From contig JAQSWU010000001.1 of NCBI GenBank assembly GCA_029266475.1, forward strand, positions 62,001-126,000: a stretch of 64,000 nt of DNA. The letters are read 5' to 3'. This document shows positions 28,950 through 39,313 of this stretch, one piece after another. The notes below the pieces were generated by a model. It was given only the letters and a program-made list of their open reading frames with translations. It was not told where the DNA came from and ran no database searches. The DNA is from Rickettsiaceae bacterium (GTDB taxonomy: Bacteria; Pseudomonadota; Alphaproteobacteria; Rickettsiales; Rickettsiaceae). The position numbers were made by a program, and so were the translations under genes. How positions within the stretch are numbered: position 1 is the stretch's first letter; every line of letters starts with the position of its first letter.

Positions 28950-29774
28950 TTACTTACATGCTGTTAGCTTGCTAAGATTTTCCTTAAAGTAGAAGGAATA
29001 AAGATCGCTTAAATGTTTGGTTTTCGGACGCTCCCAATGCTCAGCGTTCAATTGGACTATATTTACTGAGCCTTTAAAAAGATTATGCAGCCTTTTACTA
29101 GACTGTTCTTCATCTGTGATAAGACATTTATAGTTTTTTTCTTTGATGCGTTTTAAAAGCTGATCAATATCGCTAAATTTTAAGCTTTCCTGGGTAATAT
29201 AATGAGTTGCAGGAGGTTTAGGGTAATTATCAAAGAAGCTACTTAAATTTGAAGATACAGATAAAACATTATCTATATCTGCTTGGTTGAATACCATTTT
29301 TAATTTATAAAGTTCTTTTATAGAGCTTTCAAGGTTTTGTTTAAAATAAGCCTCATTTTCAGGCATTATGTTGGTTAAAGCGTTATGGATCTCTCTGAGC
29401 ATTAGCGTAGCTTGCTCAATATTTAACCATAAATGATAATCTTCAAAGTTTCTTCTATCTTCGTTTAAATATAGTATTTTTTCTGGCGCAGTTAATAGTT
29501 TGGTTATTAACTTACCATCAAATTTCGGAGCTACAGCTATTATAATATCGGCAGACTCTATGGCTTTAAGTTGGCTTGGTTTCAGATGATGGTGATGCAC
29601 GCATGCATTACCATTACTGATGATTTCAATATCTACCCGTTCTTTAGCGATCATAGAAGCTAAAGAAGCTATGGGTGAAAGTAGAGTTACAATTTTTATC
29701 TTTTCTGCCCCAGCTATGCTTGAAGTAGCAAAAGTAATACTAATTAAGCATATTTTTAAAAAGTATTTAATCAT
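28950..29774 (-). CDS. znuA: Zinc ABC transporter substrate-binding protein (ZnuA-like)
   Basis: A periplasmic metal-binding lipoprotein-type receptor of the cluster 9 family that would hand zinc to ZnuBC. The 274 residues start with a signal peptide (about 1-23, ending SSIAGA). A His cluster CVHHHHLKPSQ (60-63) precedes the typical PS motif. DYHLWLN (His114) corresponds to the DPHxWLD metal-ligand motif, and the C-terminal half carries SDLYSFY-like sequence. No permease or ATPase gene is beside it in the window. Its ATG overlaps the cca stop by 4 bp (ATGA), an odd pairing for a transporter gene. Confidence 0.85.
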   Translation of the reverse strand: MIKYFLKICLISITFATSSIAGAEKIKIVTLLSPIASLASMIAKERVDIEIISNGNACVHHHHLKPSQLKAIESADIIIAVAPKFDGKLITKLLTAPEKILYLNEDRRNFEDYHLWLNIEQATLMLREIHNALTNIMPENEAYFKQNLESSIKELYKLKMVFNQADIDNVLSVSSNLSSFFDNYPKPPATHYITQESLKFSDIDQLLKRIKEKNYKCLITDEEQSSKRLHNLFKGSVNIVQLNAEHWERPKTKHLSDLYSFYFKENLSKLTACK

Positions 29775-30967
29775 TTATTTTTAAGAAGTTTAATTAACTC
29801 GGATTGCTCTAGACTAAAGTTACTTTCTACCCATTTAACTCTTAAATATTCAATAGCTTCCTTTATTAATATACCTTTATATCCTAATTCCTGTAATATA
29901 TCTCCGCTAATAGGAAATTCGTTAGGGCTATAAGATTTGAAACTTTGAAGTAGGCTAATTGCTTTATCTTCGGCTATATGATTTAAAACAGTTAAGTAAA
30001 GTACTATTTGTTCGAATAGTAAGGTATCCTTAAACCATAATTTATATAATCCTTCTAAATTACAGCTACTTGACTCTGTAAGCTCCAAAATATCTTTGAT
30101 CCTTCTTGTAGGCATTCTTAAGCCTTGCAAAATATCTTTTAGGTTATCTTTGGCAGTAGGGTTAAAAAGTAAAGCATATTTTGTGCCTAAAGTAGGAACG
30201 GTTCCGATTTTCTGGCTAGCTTTTTTTAAGCTTGTTATTGCTTTAATATCAACAATGATTCTATGATCGATCTCATGAAAGAAATTACCTTGATCCATAG
30301 CTTCTAGAGCCAGCAAGTGATTAGGAACGACAAATAAATTGTCAAGTTCACTTAATATTCGCTCGCGTGATAATAGTTTCAGACCACTTTTATGCTCTAC
30401 CGTCGCCTTATAGCTTACCTCATCAATTTTATCGGTGTATCTGGCTGAAAACCTAAAAAAGCGTAGTATACGCAGGTAATCCTCTTTGATTCTCTCACTT
30501 GCATCGCCTATAAAGGTGACTTTAGAATCTTTTAAATCTTGAAGACCGTTGAAGTAATCATATATTTTTTGCTTCTTTAAGTCATAACTTAAGGCATTGA
30601 TAGTGAAATCACGCCTTGCAGCATCTAAGGCAAAATCATCGGTATATTCAACTTTAACGCGTCTACCGTAACATTCTATGTCTTTGCGAAGAGTTGTGAC
30701 CTCAAATTTTTCATTCTCGATTATTACAGTAATGGTCCCGTACTCGATACCCGTTGGTATAGTTTTGACATTATGTTTATTACAAAGGCGTACTACTTGT
30801 TCTGGTAAGAGGGACGTCGCGATATCAACATCAGTAACGGGATAATTTAGGATCTTGTCTCGAACGCACCCCCCGATTAGCCGCGCCTTGCCAGCAGTAG
30901 TTAATATTTCTATTAATTGCTGAAGGTGCTTCGAGTTAAATTGTAGTTTTAGATCGATACAATCCAT
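29771..30967 (-). CDS. cca: CCA tRNA nucleotidyltransferase / poly(A) polymerase family
   Basis: Adds or repairs the 3' CCA of tRNAs. The 398-residue class II nucleotidyltransferase has the family head motif LIGGCVRDKILNYPVTDVDIATSLLPEQV, with GGCVRD and the catalytic D-V-D pair, then RRDFTINAL and the RRILRFFRFSARY-like segment. The three tRNA genes in this window already encode CCA, so the role would be repair, unless other tRNAs lack it. Poly(A) polymerases share this fold, and assignment rests on length and alphaproteobacterial precedent. Translationally coupled to the znuA-like gene. Confidence 0.9.
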   Translation of the reverse strand: MDCIDLKLQFNSKHLQQLIEILTTAGKARLIGGCVRDKILNYPVTDVDIATSLLPEQVVRLCNKHNVKTIPTGIEYGTITVIIENEKFEVTTLRKDIECYGRRVKVEYTDDFALDAARRDFTINALSYDLKKQKIYDYFNGLQDLKDSKVTFIGDASERIKEDYLRILRFFRFSARYTDKIDEVSYKATVEHKSGLKLLSRERILSELDNLFVVPNHLLALEAMDQGNFFHEIDHRIIVDIKAITSLKKASQKIGTVPTLGTKYALLFNPTAKDNLKDILQGLRMPTRRIKDILELTESSSCNLEGLYKLWFKDTLLFEQIVLYLTVLNHIAEDKAISLLQSFKSYSPNEFPISGDILQELGYKGILIKEAIEYLRVKWVESNFSLEQSELIKLLKNK

Positions 30968-31038
30968 AAAAATAGAATATTGGAGGTCAAAAAAGTGATT
31001 AATTTTTTATGTTAAACTTATTCGAGATAATTATTACA

Positions 31039-31079
31039 GCCCATATTATATCGCGTCACAACCGCGATATAATATGGGC
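31039..31079 (-). terminator. Perfect 17-bp hairpin between pnp and cca
   Basis: Bases 31039-31055 are the exact reverse complement of 31063-31079 around a 7-nt loop (TCACAAC). It starts 8 nt after the pnp stop. No U-run follows on the minus strand, so it may stabilise or process the pnp 3' end rather than terminate strongly. Confidence 0.65.
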
Positions 31080-31086
31080 AGTGAAA

Positions 31087-33291
31087 TTAATTAAAATATT
31101 TACGCTCAGTCACAAGTTCAACTTGGTCATCACCTTGAATTTCTTCCTCTAAAGGCTTCTTAGGTAGATTCCAGTTTTTTTCGCGCTTAGGCTCACTTTT
31201 CGGTGAAGCCGCATTTGGACTTGCTTGCTTAATACTAAGCTTTGACTTACCTTTATCAAATCCAACTAATTTAACTTGAACTTTCTGACCGACCGATAAG
31301 TGATCACGTATATCAGTAACTCTAGATTCAGATATTTCACTAATATGCAGGAACCCATCTTTCGAGCCAAAGAAGCTCACGAATGCACCAGAATCAATTA
31401 TTTTTACAACTGTACCCTCGTAGATTTTGCCAACCTCTGGCTCACCAACAATATCATTGATCATTGAGAGAGCTTTGTCCAAAGATTCAGCGCCTACGGT
31501 TGCAACCTGTACTAACCCATCATCGTTTATATCAATTTTTGCACCGGTCTTTTCACAAATGTCTTTAATAACTTTGCCACCTGGGCCAATTAGCTCCCTA
31601 ATTTTATCTTTGTTTATCAGTACGCTTTTGATTATTGGTGCATGTTCACTTACCTCTGCTCTGTGTGAATCGATTGCTTTATTCATTTCGTTTAAAATGT
31701 GTAGTCTGCCTGTGCGTGCTTGCTCAAGTGCTTTACGCATGATTTCGATTGTTATACCGGATATTTTTATATCCATTTGTAGAGCGGTAATACCATTTGC
31801 AGTACCAGTTACTTTGAAATCCATATCGCCTAAAGCATCCTCATCACCAAGAATATCAGAAAGGATAGTATATTTATTATCTTCTTTGATCAAACCCATT
31901 GCAATACCGGCAACAGGAGCTTTTAAAGGCACGCCCGCATCCATAAGCGATAAAGAAGCACCGCAAACTGTTGCCATTGAGCTTGAGCCGTTACACGATG
32001 TTATCTCAGAGACTACTCTAAATGAATATGGGAAATTTGCTCTCTCAGGAAGCATTGCTTGAATAGCTCTCCATGCGAGCCTACCATGCCCAATTTCTCT
32101 ACGGCCTGGAGCTCTTAGATGACCAACTTCACCTACTGAATAAGGCGGAAAGCTATATTGCAACATAAAATGCTCACGCTGTTCACCTTCAAGCCCATCT
32201 AGAATTTGCTCATCTTGCGTAGTACCAAGGGTAGTAACGACTAATGCTTGCGTTTCTCCTCTAGTAAATAGGCTTGAGCCATGTGTTTTAGGGAGTAAGC
32301 CAACTTCACACTCAATTGGTCTAATATCCGTAGGGCTTCTTCCATCTATTCTAGTTTGACTATTTAAAATACTTTCTCTTACTACTTGTGATTTAATTTT
32401 CTCTAAAGTATGTCCTACTTCAAGAGAATTATAAACATGCGCTTCAGTCGCATATTTCTCAAGAGCAGCATTTTGGATAAGTTTTAATAAATCTCTTCTC
32501 TCACGTTTTGCAGCAATTTTATAAGCTGCTGTAATTTGCGCGCCAAATTCATTTCTTAAATGTGTTTCAAGAGAAGAAAAGTCTTTAGTTTCAATTACCC
32601 ATTTTTCTTTACTAGCTTCTCTTTCAAGCTCTTTAATAGCTTTAATCACAGGCTGGAAGGCATTATGGCCAAATTCGAGCGCTTTTAGCATGTCCTCTTC
32701 ACTTAACTCATTTGCCCCAGACTCAACCATCATAATTGATTCATCTGTGCCTGCAACGATAAGCTCTAATCTACTATCTTTGAGCTCATCATAGGTCGGA
32801 TTTAAAACAAACTCACCATTAGTGTAACCAATTCGTGCTGCAGCAATTATTGACTCATAAGGCAGGCCTGAGATACTGAGGGCTGCAGAAGCGCCAATAA
32901 TTGCAACAATATCCGGGCTGCAGGCAGGGTCATGTGAAAGAACTGTGCATAATACTTGTGTCTCATTATAAAACCCATCTGGGAATAAAGGTCTAATTGG
33001 TCGGTCTATTAGCCTTGAGATTAATACTTCTCTGTCGCTTGCTTTACCTTCTCTTTTGATGAAACCACCAGGGATTTTACCTGCTGCAAAAGACATTTCT
33101 TTATAATGTACTGATAGCGGGAAAAAATCTACTCCCTCCCTTGCTGTACGCTCGGCTGTAACTGTACAAAGTACTACGGTTTTACCCATTTCAGCCAGAA
33201 CAGCCCCTTCTGCTTGACGAGCAAGCTTCCCTGTTTTTAGGGTTAATGTGTGCTTTCCATATTCAACTGTTTTTATAACTTCATTAAACAT
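31087..33291 (-). CDS. pnp: Polyribonucleotide nucleotidyltransferase (PNPase)
   Basis: A phosphorolytic 3'-5' exoribonuclease of RNA turnover. The 734 residues contain two RNase PH-like domains: the first has PRPLFPDGF near 98, the second YSFPPYSVGEVGHLRAPGRREIGHGRLA. These are followed by a KH domain (IGPGGKVIKDI) and a C-terminal S1 domain (GKIYEGTVVKIIDSGAFVSFFGSKDGFLHISEI). The tail ends in a basic, then acidic stretch. It is not linked to rpsO, its usual neighbour, which lies near 51 kb. The 320-nt region upstream is non-coding and contains an inverted repeat at 33343-33370. Confidence 0.98.
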   Translation of the reverse strand: MFNEVIKTVEYGKHTLTLKTGKLARQAEGAVLAEMGKTVVLCTVTAERTAREGVDFFPLSVHYKEMSFAAGKIPGGFIKREGKASDREVLISRLIDRPIRPLFPDGFYNETQVLCTVLSHDPACSPDIVAIIGASAALSISGLPYESIIAAARIGYTNGEFVLNPTYDELKDSRLELIVAGTDESIMMVESGANELSEEDMLKALEFGHNAFQPVIKAIKELEREASKEKWVIETKDFSSLETHLRNEFGAQITAAYKIAAKRERRDLLKLIQNAALEKYATEAHVYNSLEVGHTLEKIKSQVVRESILNSQTRIDGRSPTDIRPIECEVGLLPKTHGSSLFTRGETQALVVTTLGTTQDEQILDGLEGEQREHFMLQYSFPPYSVGEVGHLRAPGRREIGHGRLAWRAIQAMLPERANFPYSFRVVSEITSCNGSSSMATVCGASLSLMDAGVPLKAPVAGIAMGLIKEDNKYTILSDILGDEDALGDMDFKVTGTANGITALQMDIKISGITIEIMRKALEQARTGRLHILNEMNKAIDSHRAEVSEHAPIIKSVLINKDKIRELIGPGGKVIKDICEKTGAKIDINDDGLVQVATVGAESLDKALSMINDIVGEPEVGKIYEGTVVKIIDSGAFVSFFGSKDGFLHISEISESRVTDIRDHLSVGQKVQVKLVGFDKGKSKLSIKQASPNAASPKSEPKREKNWNLPKKPLEEEIQGDDQVELVTERKYFN

Positions 33292-33342
33292 TCAATTGTC
33301 CTTATATCAAATTCTTATTGTTTCGTTAGGTTCGTATTAAGA

Positions 33343-33370
33343 GGCATTTGTTTTAATTTTACGGAATGCC
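33343..33370 (-). promoter_or_regulatory. Stem-loop in the pnp leader
   Basis: GGCATT (33343-33348) and AATGCC (33365-33370) form a short stem about 50 nt upstream of the pnp start codon. In E. coli pnp expression is autoregulated through a leader hairpin. Whether this weaker hairpin does the same is a guess. Nothing else stands out in 33292-33611. Confidence 0.3.
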
Positions 33371-33611
33371 CGCCAAAAAATGTATTTTCTTGTGCTTTAT
33401 ACTTTCGAATATATAGATTGACCACTCGTCTCTAACCTTAACATAAGAGAAATAGTCTAATATGGGTAGAAAGTCAAGTTTTTAAGATTTGTGTAGTGTA
33501 CACTTAAGAAAAAACACAGTTATTGAAAACATCTTACTGAGCAGCTTATGATTTATTTGAGAAGTTATATAAGAGTTATATAATTTAGCACGTAATATTA
33601 AAGGTGTAAAT

Positions 33612-35051
33612 ATGACTCAAGATGAATTAAGAAGGCAGATAATTGATCTTATAGCTAAGAATAATCCTGAAGATTTAGAATTGATAAAAGCTAAAATATT
33701 AGAGTTAGAAGATATTAATGTTGATATAACTTTAAACAGGAATTCGCTTTCAGGTGGCGCACCATGGACAGAAATATCAGATATTTCCTCACAAATTTGT
33801 GTATATAACAATATTGAACTTGCTAAATATATATTGAGCTTAAACAATCTTAATATTAATAAAATTTGTAGTTATGGTAGCTCCTATCTAGGCAAAGCTT
33901 TAGAAGTGAAGATGAACTTTAAGGAAGGTAATCCTCCCTTTTATTTTATATATGATTTTTCAATTGCGGAAGAGTTAATTGAGCATGGAGCGGATATAAA
34001 TAATATTGATAGCTATGGTAGCTCTGCGCTAATGCACTTAAATAAAAATTTTAACAATGATGAGTTTGAGTTTTTAATTAATCATGGCGTCAATATTAAT
34101 AAGAAAGATAACTTTGGAATAGACACACTTTCATACTTTGCACTTAATAATTATTCCTTAGGAGTAGAGAAGTTGCTAGCTATAGGGGCCTATGCCAATA
34201 TAACTGATAATTCAGGAGCAACAGCTTTGCACTGGTCCGCGTTGCTTGAGAATTTTAAGCATAAATATTCTTCCCGAAAGATAACAAAAATTTTTTTAAG
34301 GAATGGATTTGATGTTTTACAAGTTGTAAAAAGTAAAAGTACAACAATTGTTGACTATGGTACGCGGCAAGAAGAGGGATACGATATTGGAGAGGCACCG
34401 ATAAAATATATCCCTCTTAAATGGATAATAGAGCAGCTAAATGGAGGAGGTTCATTGAATCCTATCTATCAACTCGAGCTTTATCGGGGCCTAAAGTTTT
34501 ACGAAAATAAGGGAGAAATACAGAAACTAGAAGTAGAAGAATATTATCCTTCTCATAATGGCAATGATTTTACTAAAGGCTGCTTCTCTGAGTTACAAGA
34601 AAAACTTATTCATCTTAAGGCAGACAATAAAATTAGCCGAAACATAATTGATAGCGTAGTTAAAAACGCTACGAACCTTACCAATCAACTCTTTGATACA
34701 GAGTTTGATGAACATATAAATTTAGGTGACTTTCAGTATATGGCGTATAAATTCATGCAGGAAGTTAGCTATAAAGTTAGGGAAAAGAAGGCTGAATTCT
34801 ACTCTAATTGGCATTATTTTTTAGGACTTTGTAAGGATAAGGATTTCTTAGGTAATTTAAAATTCTTACCACAAGATATAGTGAAATACATAATTTCCTT
34901 AAGTTTAGAAGGGAATTCTACGGACTGCTCGCAAGGCTTTGTCGCCGGTAAAACTTTTCATGAACTACACTTAATTGAGAATTCTTTAGGTGAATTTGAA
35001 AACACACTTAGTGGCTTGATTTCTAGTGAGTATAATACTACTCCTGATTGA
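33612..35051 (+). CDS. Ankyrin-repeat protein with conserved C-terminal domain (paralogue of 47949-49424)
   Basis: A 479-residue protein preceded by AAGGTG, 9 nt from the ATG. Residues about 60-240 carry four to five ankyrin repeats: IAEELIEHGADINNIDSYGSSALMHL, FLINHGVNINKKDNFGIDTLSYF, KLLAIGAYANITDNSGATALHWSA. The C-terminal 200 residues are not ankyrin. They align with the protein encoded at 47949, sharing LELYRGLK, KGC, a TEFDE motif, KKAEF followed by an upstream W, LGNL-x-LP and a closing EF-x-TLSGL. The N-terminus is also shared (MTQ then LELIKAKI/LELIKSLI and EDIN). Neither paralogue has an obvious signal peptide. Likely host-directed, but no secretion evidence is visible. Confidence 0.85.
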   Translation: MTQDELRRQIIDLIAKNNPEDLELIKAKILELEDINVDITLNRNSLSGGAPWTEISDISSQICVYNNIELAKYILSLNNLNINKICSYGSSYLGKALEVKMNFKEGNPPFYFIYDFSIAEELIEHGADINNIDSYGSSALMHLNKNFNNDEFEFLINHGVNINKKDNFGIDTLSYFALNNYSLGVEKLLAIGAYANITDNSGATALHWSALLENFKHKYSSRKITKIFLRNGFDVLQVVKSKSTTIVDYGTRQEEGYDIGEAPIKYIPLKWIIEQLNGGGSLNPIYQLELYRGLKFYENKGEIQKLEVEEYYPSHNGNDFTKGCFSELQEKLIHLKADNKISRNIIDSVVKNATNLTNQLFDTEFDEHINLGDFQYMAYKFMQEVSYKVREKKAEFYSNWHYFLGLCKDKDFLGNLKFLPQDIVKYIISLSLEGNSTDCSQGFVAGKTFHELHLIENSLGEFENTLSGLISSEYNTTPD

Positions 35052-35223
35052 TAATTTACACTACTTTATTAAAATTATAGGGGGAAGCTTTAGTGGAAAT
35101 TCTTAACATTGGTAAAACCGAAATAAATATCTTATTTTTTTAGGTTAATCAAACGAAATTTCTATTGATTAATATTAAGTAATAATGTAACCTGCGGGTA
35201 AATTAAATAGCTTGGTCTAATCA

Positions 35224-35949
35224 ATGGTAGATAATATTCTTAGCAGAAGCATTTCAGCAAGAGCATGTTTGACAATAAATCAAACTTTTATTAGTAGAGA
35301 CTTAGATCAATTAAGAGATTTAGCGGTAGAAAATAAGAAATTGAATTTTCTGAGAGCAGTTGTAAGCATCGATCCTGAAATTTTTTCTCATCAAGCTGAA
35401 TATGTTAAAGCTTATTTTTCCCCTAGACCTTATTTACCCAATGAGCTTGCTTTATCTTCTCCTTTCCATATCGCCGCAAGCAAAGGTGATGAAAATGTTA
35501 TTAAGTACCTTTTAGCGAAAAATTATAATATCGAGCAAACAATATCTTGCGCAATATACGGCAGAAAAGCCAATGAGGTTACGGCTCTACACCTAGCATG
35601 CATTAATGGACGTAAAAATATTGTAGATTTATTGATAGCAGCAGGAACTAATATTGATGCAAGCTGCTATATTGAGGTAGGAATAGATTATGTAACAACC
35701 GAATCCCCAAGCATGATCTTTGCAATAGGGTTTACAGCTATGCATCTTGCTGCTACTCATAACCAACTTGAAATTATCGAAGTGCTAGATTTTTTCAATG
35801 CAAATTTTAACTATAAAATACAACTTCGCAATGAAAGACAAATTTTGCATCCTTTGTTACCATTACAATCTATTTGTCTTTTAGGTCAAAGCGAGGCTCT
35901 AAATTTTATGGTAAGCAAATATCAAAAGAAAAACATAGGCTTAGTTTAA
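35224..35949 (+). CDS. Ankyrin-repeat protein
   Basis: A 241-residue protein with about three to four ankyrin repeats between residues 75 and 215. The clearest are SPFHIAASKGDENVIKYLLAKNYNIEQ, TALHLACINGRKNIVDLLIAAGTNIDA and TAMHLAATHNQLEIIEVLDFFNANFNY. The first 70 residues are helical and unlike known domains. It does not have the C-terminal domain of the gene just upstream, from which it is separated by 172 nt, so the two are probably independent units. Confidence 0.85.
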   Translation: MVDNILSRSISARACLTINQTFISRDLDQLRDLAVENKKLNFLRAVVSIDPEIFSHQAEYVKAYFSPRPYLPNELALSSPFHIAASKGDENVIKYLLAKNYNIEQTISCAIYGRKANEVTALHLACINGRKNIVDLLIAAGTNIDASCYIEVGIDYVTTESPSMIFAIGFTAMHLAATHNQLEIIEVLDFFNANFNYKIQLRNERQILHPLLPLQSICLLGQSEALNFMVSKYQKKNIGLV

Positions 35950-36024
35950 GTTCAATTGTTTTAAGGCTACAATGGAACATAATGTATCTTTAACTCAAGT
36001 TTCGATAGAATGGCTTTGTATATA

Positions 36025-36492
36025 CTAAAAACCAGCTCTTCGTATTCCTCTCTTCAATAAATACCTTTGATGATATTCTTCTGCCTTATAAAACTCCAAG
36101 GCTGGTTCTATAGTTGTAATAATTGGTTCGTTCCAAATCTTCAATGAATCCATTCTATTCCTTGACCTTAATGCAGATCTATGTTGATTTGCTGAGTGAT
36201 AGAAGATAGATGATTTATATTGAGGACTTATCCGAGATTGCTTGTTCAAATTTGTTGGATCGTGTATGCTCCAGAATATTTCAAGCAAATCTTCATAGGA
36301 GATAAGTGATTCGTCATATGTTACTTGCACGACTTCGGTATGTCCAGTTTCGCCTTGGCAAACTAGAGCATAGCTGGGGAAAGCAATCGTTCCGCCCATG
36401 AAACCAGAGGTAGTATCTATTACACCCTTTAGTCTACTGAACTCAAGTTCAACAGTCCAAAAGCATCCGGCTCCAAATGTGGCAAAATTCAT
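36025..36492 (-). CDS. msrA: Peptide methionine sulfoxide reductase MsrA
   Basis: Reduces methionine-S-sulfoxide in oxidised proteins. The catalytic motif GCFW is at residues 9-12 (C10), and the family segments GFMGGT, TGHTEVVQVTYD, FWSIHDPTNLNKQ and EFYKAEEYHQRYL are all present. At 155 residues it is a short, single-domain form lacking MsrB. It follows sdhB by 58 nt on the same strand and may be read through from the sdh operon. Confidence 0.95.
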   Translation of the reverse strand: MNFATFGAGCFWTVELEFSRLKGVIDTTSGFMGGTIAFPSYALVCQGETGHTEVVQVTYDESLISYEDLLEIFWSIHDPTNLNKQSRISPQYKSSIFYHSANQHRSALRSRNRMDSLKIWNEPIITTIEPALEFYKAEEYHQRYLLKRGIRRAGF

Positions 36493-36550
36493 ACGCTTCC
36501 TCTTGTTTTATAGCGTTGAAGCTACTACTGCTGGTTAAATTTACTGTATA

Positions 36551-37336
36551 CTATAAACCTTGGCGTTGCAATAACATTTTTTTAATATTACCTATTGCTT
36601 TAGCCGGGTTTAAACCTTTCGGACAAGTATTGGTGCAATTCATAATTGTGTGGCATCTATAAAGTTTAAATGGATCTTCAAGCTGGTCCAGACGCTCACC
36701 TGTTGCTTCATCGCGAGAATCTTCGATCCACCGTGCCGCTTGGAGTAGAACTGCAGGACCTAAATACTGCTCACTGTTCCACCAATAACTTGGGCATGAG
36801 GTTGAACAACAAGCGCAAAGAATACATTCATATAAACCATCGAGCTTCTCTCTGTCCTCAGGGGATTGTAGCCTTTCTGAGGTGGTAGGATTAGCAGAAT
36901 CGGTCTTGAGCCAAGGCTCAATAGATTCATATTGTGCATAGAAATGAGTAAGGTCAGGTACCAAGTCTTTTATAACCTTCATGTGAGGGAGGGGATAAAT
37001 AATTACATCTGACTTGACATCCTCAATAGGTTTGGTGCAGGCAAGAGTGTTAGTGCCATCGATATTCATAGCGCAACTCCCGCATATACCTTCACGACAT
37101 GACCTTCTAAAGGTAAGAGTAGGATCTATTTCGTTTTTAATTTTGATTAACGCATCGAGAACCATTGGCCCACACTCTGCAAGATCAATTTCATAAACAT
37201 CGACAGATGGATTTTCTCCGCTATCAGGATTATATCTATAAACCTTTAAATTTTTAAGTTTCTTTGCTTCTTTTTTTAGAGTATGTTTCTTGCCTTCTTT
37301 TACTCTAGAGTTTGGCGGGAGTCTAAGTTCTGCCAT
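36551..37336 (-). CDS. sdhB: Succinate dehydrogenase iron-sulfur subunit SdhB
   Basis: Electron-transfer subunit of respiratory complex II, with three Fe-S clusters. The 261 residues show the [2Fe-2S] ligands in [19 protein letters not shown]. The [4Fe-4S]/[3Fe-4S] motifs [17 protein letters not shown] and [19 protein letters not shown]-type sequence (here [16 protein letters not shown]) are also present. A lysine-rich N-terminal extension ([18 protein letters not shown]) precedes the domain. It is the last gene of sdhCDAB, separated from sdhA by an unusually long 174-nt AT-rich gap. Confidence 0.97.
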   Translation of the reverse strand: MAELRLPPNSRVKEGKKHTLKKEAKKLKNLKVYRYNPDSGENPSVDVYEIDLAECGPMVLDALIKIKNEIDPTLTFRRSCREGICGSCAMNIDGTNTLACTKPIEDVKSDVIIYPLPHMKVIKDLVPDLTHFYAQYESIEPWLKTDSANPTTSERLQSPEDREKLDGLYECILCACCSTSCPSYWWNSEQYLGPAVLLQAARWIEDSRDEATGERLDQLEDPFKLYRCHTIMNCTNTCPKGLNPAKAIGNIKKMLLQRQGL

Positions 37337-37510
37337 AATAAAATTCCTTATTCAAGTTCAAAACAAAAATAGCATTTAAATATTAATAAGATGTTAGCGA
37401 CAAATTATTTTCTTTCTCTTAAAACACATCAGAAAGCATAGCCAAATGACTTTTAAAAAAATTTTGGTTTTTCCTAAAAATTTTTATAGTGATTCAAAAA
37501 AACAATACTA

Positions 37511-39304
37511 CTAATAGGTGCGTTTTTTTAAAGGTACCGCTTCTACCTCGTCAGTTAAAGTGGTTAAAGTCACTGGCTTATAATCATGAATTATTTTACC
37601 TTTCTCATCAAGCCATGTCAAAGTATGTTTTAACCAGTTTGCATCGTCTCGCTCTGGATAATCTTCTCTTGCATGTGCTCCACGGCTCTCTTTACGATTA
37701 GCTGCAGCATGCATAGTGATTACAGCCTGATCTAATAGGTTAGATAACTCTAACGCTTCAACTAGGTCACTATTCCATATTAAAGATTTATCAGTAACCT
37801 TAACTCTGTTAAAGGTAGTTCTAATTTCATCAATCTTCTTTACCCCTTCATCAAGAGTGCTTTGGGTTCTAAACACCGCTGCATCATTTTGCATTGTTTT
37901 CTGCATATTTAATCGAATATGGGCAGTAGCTAGCTCTCCATTTGCATTTCTAACTTTATCAAATCTATCGATGATATGTTGGTAGTCACTCTTTTTAATA
38001 GTTTTATGAGGCTTGCCTGGTTGAATAATCTCTTTAGCTCTGATCGCTGCAGCCCGTCCAAACACTACTAGATCTAACAGCGAGTTTGACCCGAGCCTGT
38101 TAGCCCCGTGTACTGATACGCACGCAGCCTCGCCGATTGCCATCAGACCAGGTACCACTGCTTTATAATCATTACCTTTCTTAGTTATGACTTCAGCCAT
38201 GTAATTAGTTGGAATACCACCCATGTTATAATGTACTGTTGGCAGCACAGGTATTGGTTCTTTTGTTACCTCTACGCCTGCAAATATTTTTGCTGTTTCA
38301 GATATACCAGGTAATCTTTCGTGCAGTATCTTTGGATCTAAATGGTTTAAATGCAAATATATATGATCTTTTTCAGGCCCAACTCCACGGCCCGCTCTAA
38401 TTTCCATAGTCATCGAGCGAGAAACAACATCTCGCGATGCGAGGTCTTTTGCATGGGGGGCGTATCTCTCCATGAAGCGTTCACCCTCGCTATTTATTAG
38501 GTAACCACCTTCTCCTCTTGCTCCTTCAGTAATAAGGCACCCAGCTCCATAAATCCCGGTTGGGTGGAACTGAACAAATTCCATATCTTGTAGCGGTATT
38601 CCAGCGCGGACGCACATAGCATTACCATCTCCAGTACAAGTATGGGCAGAGGTTGCTGAAAAATACGCTCTTCCATACCCGCCAGTAGCAAGCACAACCA
38701 TGTGAGCTTTAAACAAATGCAGTGTGCCGTCATCTAAGTTCCAAGCAATTACCCCGCGACACTGGCCTTCAGCATCCATTACTAAATCTAACGCAAAAAA
38801 TTCAATAAAAAATTTTGCTTTATGTTTTAGCGCTTGCTGGTAGAGAGTATGTAGAATAGCATGCCCAGTCCTATCTGCTGCAGCACAAGTTCTTTGTGCA
38901 GGTTTACCTTCGCCATAATGGGTTGTCATACCGCCAAATGGGCGTTGATAAATTTTACCTTCTGGAGTTCGAGAAAATGGTACGCCGTAATGTTCAAGCT
39001 CCCGTACTGCAGCAGCCGCATTTTTACACATATACTCTATAGCATCTTGGTCTCCTAGCCAGTCAGATCCTTTAATAGTATCATACATATGCCATCGCCA
39101 ATCATCTTCGCTCATATTACCAAGTGCAGCGCTTATTCCACCTTGCGCCGCTACTGTGTGGCTTCTCGTTGGAAATAATTTCGATATACATGCAGTGTTG
39201 AGACCTGCTTCTGCCATCCCAAAGGTAGCTCTGAGGCCAGCGCCACCGGCGCCGACAACTACTACGTCATATTCATGTTCGATTAACTCATATTCTTTTG
39301 TCAT
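37511..39304 (-). CDS. sdhA: Succinate dehydrogenase flavoprotein subunit SdhA
   Basis: Oxidises succinate to fumarate with a covalently bound FAD. The 597 residues include the FAD Rossmann motif [12 protein letters not shown] (about 15-26) and the flavin-linking His in [16 protein letters not shown]. The substrate-site segments [21 protein letters not shown] and [29 protein letters not shown] follow. It starts 9 nt after sdhD. Confidence 0.98.
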   Translation of the reverse strand: MTKEYELIEHEYDVVVVGAGGAGLRATFGMAEAGLNTACISKLFPTRSHTVAAQGGISAALGNMSEDDWRWHMYDTIKGSDWLGDQDAIEYMCKNAAAAVRELEHYGVPFSRTPEGKIYQRPFGGMTTHYGEGKPAQRTCAAADRTGHAILHTLYQQALKHKAKFFIEFFALDLVMDAEGQCRGVIAWNLDDGTLHLFKAHMVVLATGGYGRAYFSATSAHTCTGDGNAMCVRAGIPLQDMEFVQFHPTGIYGAGCLITEGARGEGGYLINSEGERFMERYAPHAKDLASRDVVSRSMTMEIRAGRGVGPEKDHIYLHLNHLDPKILHERLPGISETAKIFAGVEVTKEPIPVLPTVHYNMGGIPTNYMAEVITKKGNDYKAVVPGLMAIGEAACVSVHGANRLGSNSLLDLVVFGRAAAIRAKEIIQPGKPHKTIKKSDYQHIIDRFDKVRNANGELATAHIRLNMQKTMQNDAAVFRTQSTLDEGVKKIDEIRTTFNRVKVTDKSLIWNSDLVEALELSNLLDQAVITMHAAANRKESRGAHAREDYPERDDANWLKHTLTWLDEKGKIIHDYKPVTLTTLTDEVEAVPLKKRTY

Positions 39305-39313
39305 ATCTATCCT

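Noticed and set aside
31427-32062. A 211-codon open frame antisense to pnp
   Set aside because: It lies wholly inside the conserved PNPase gene, has no ribosome site and no family resemblance; long antisense frames are common opposite real genes.
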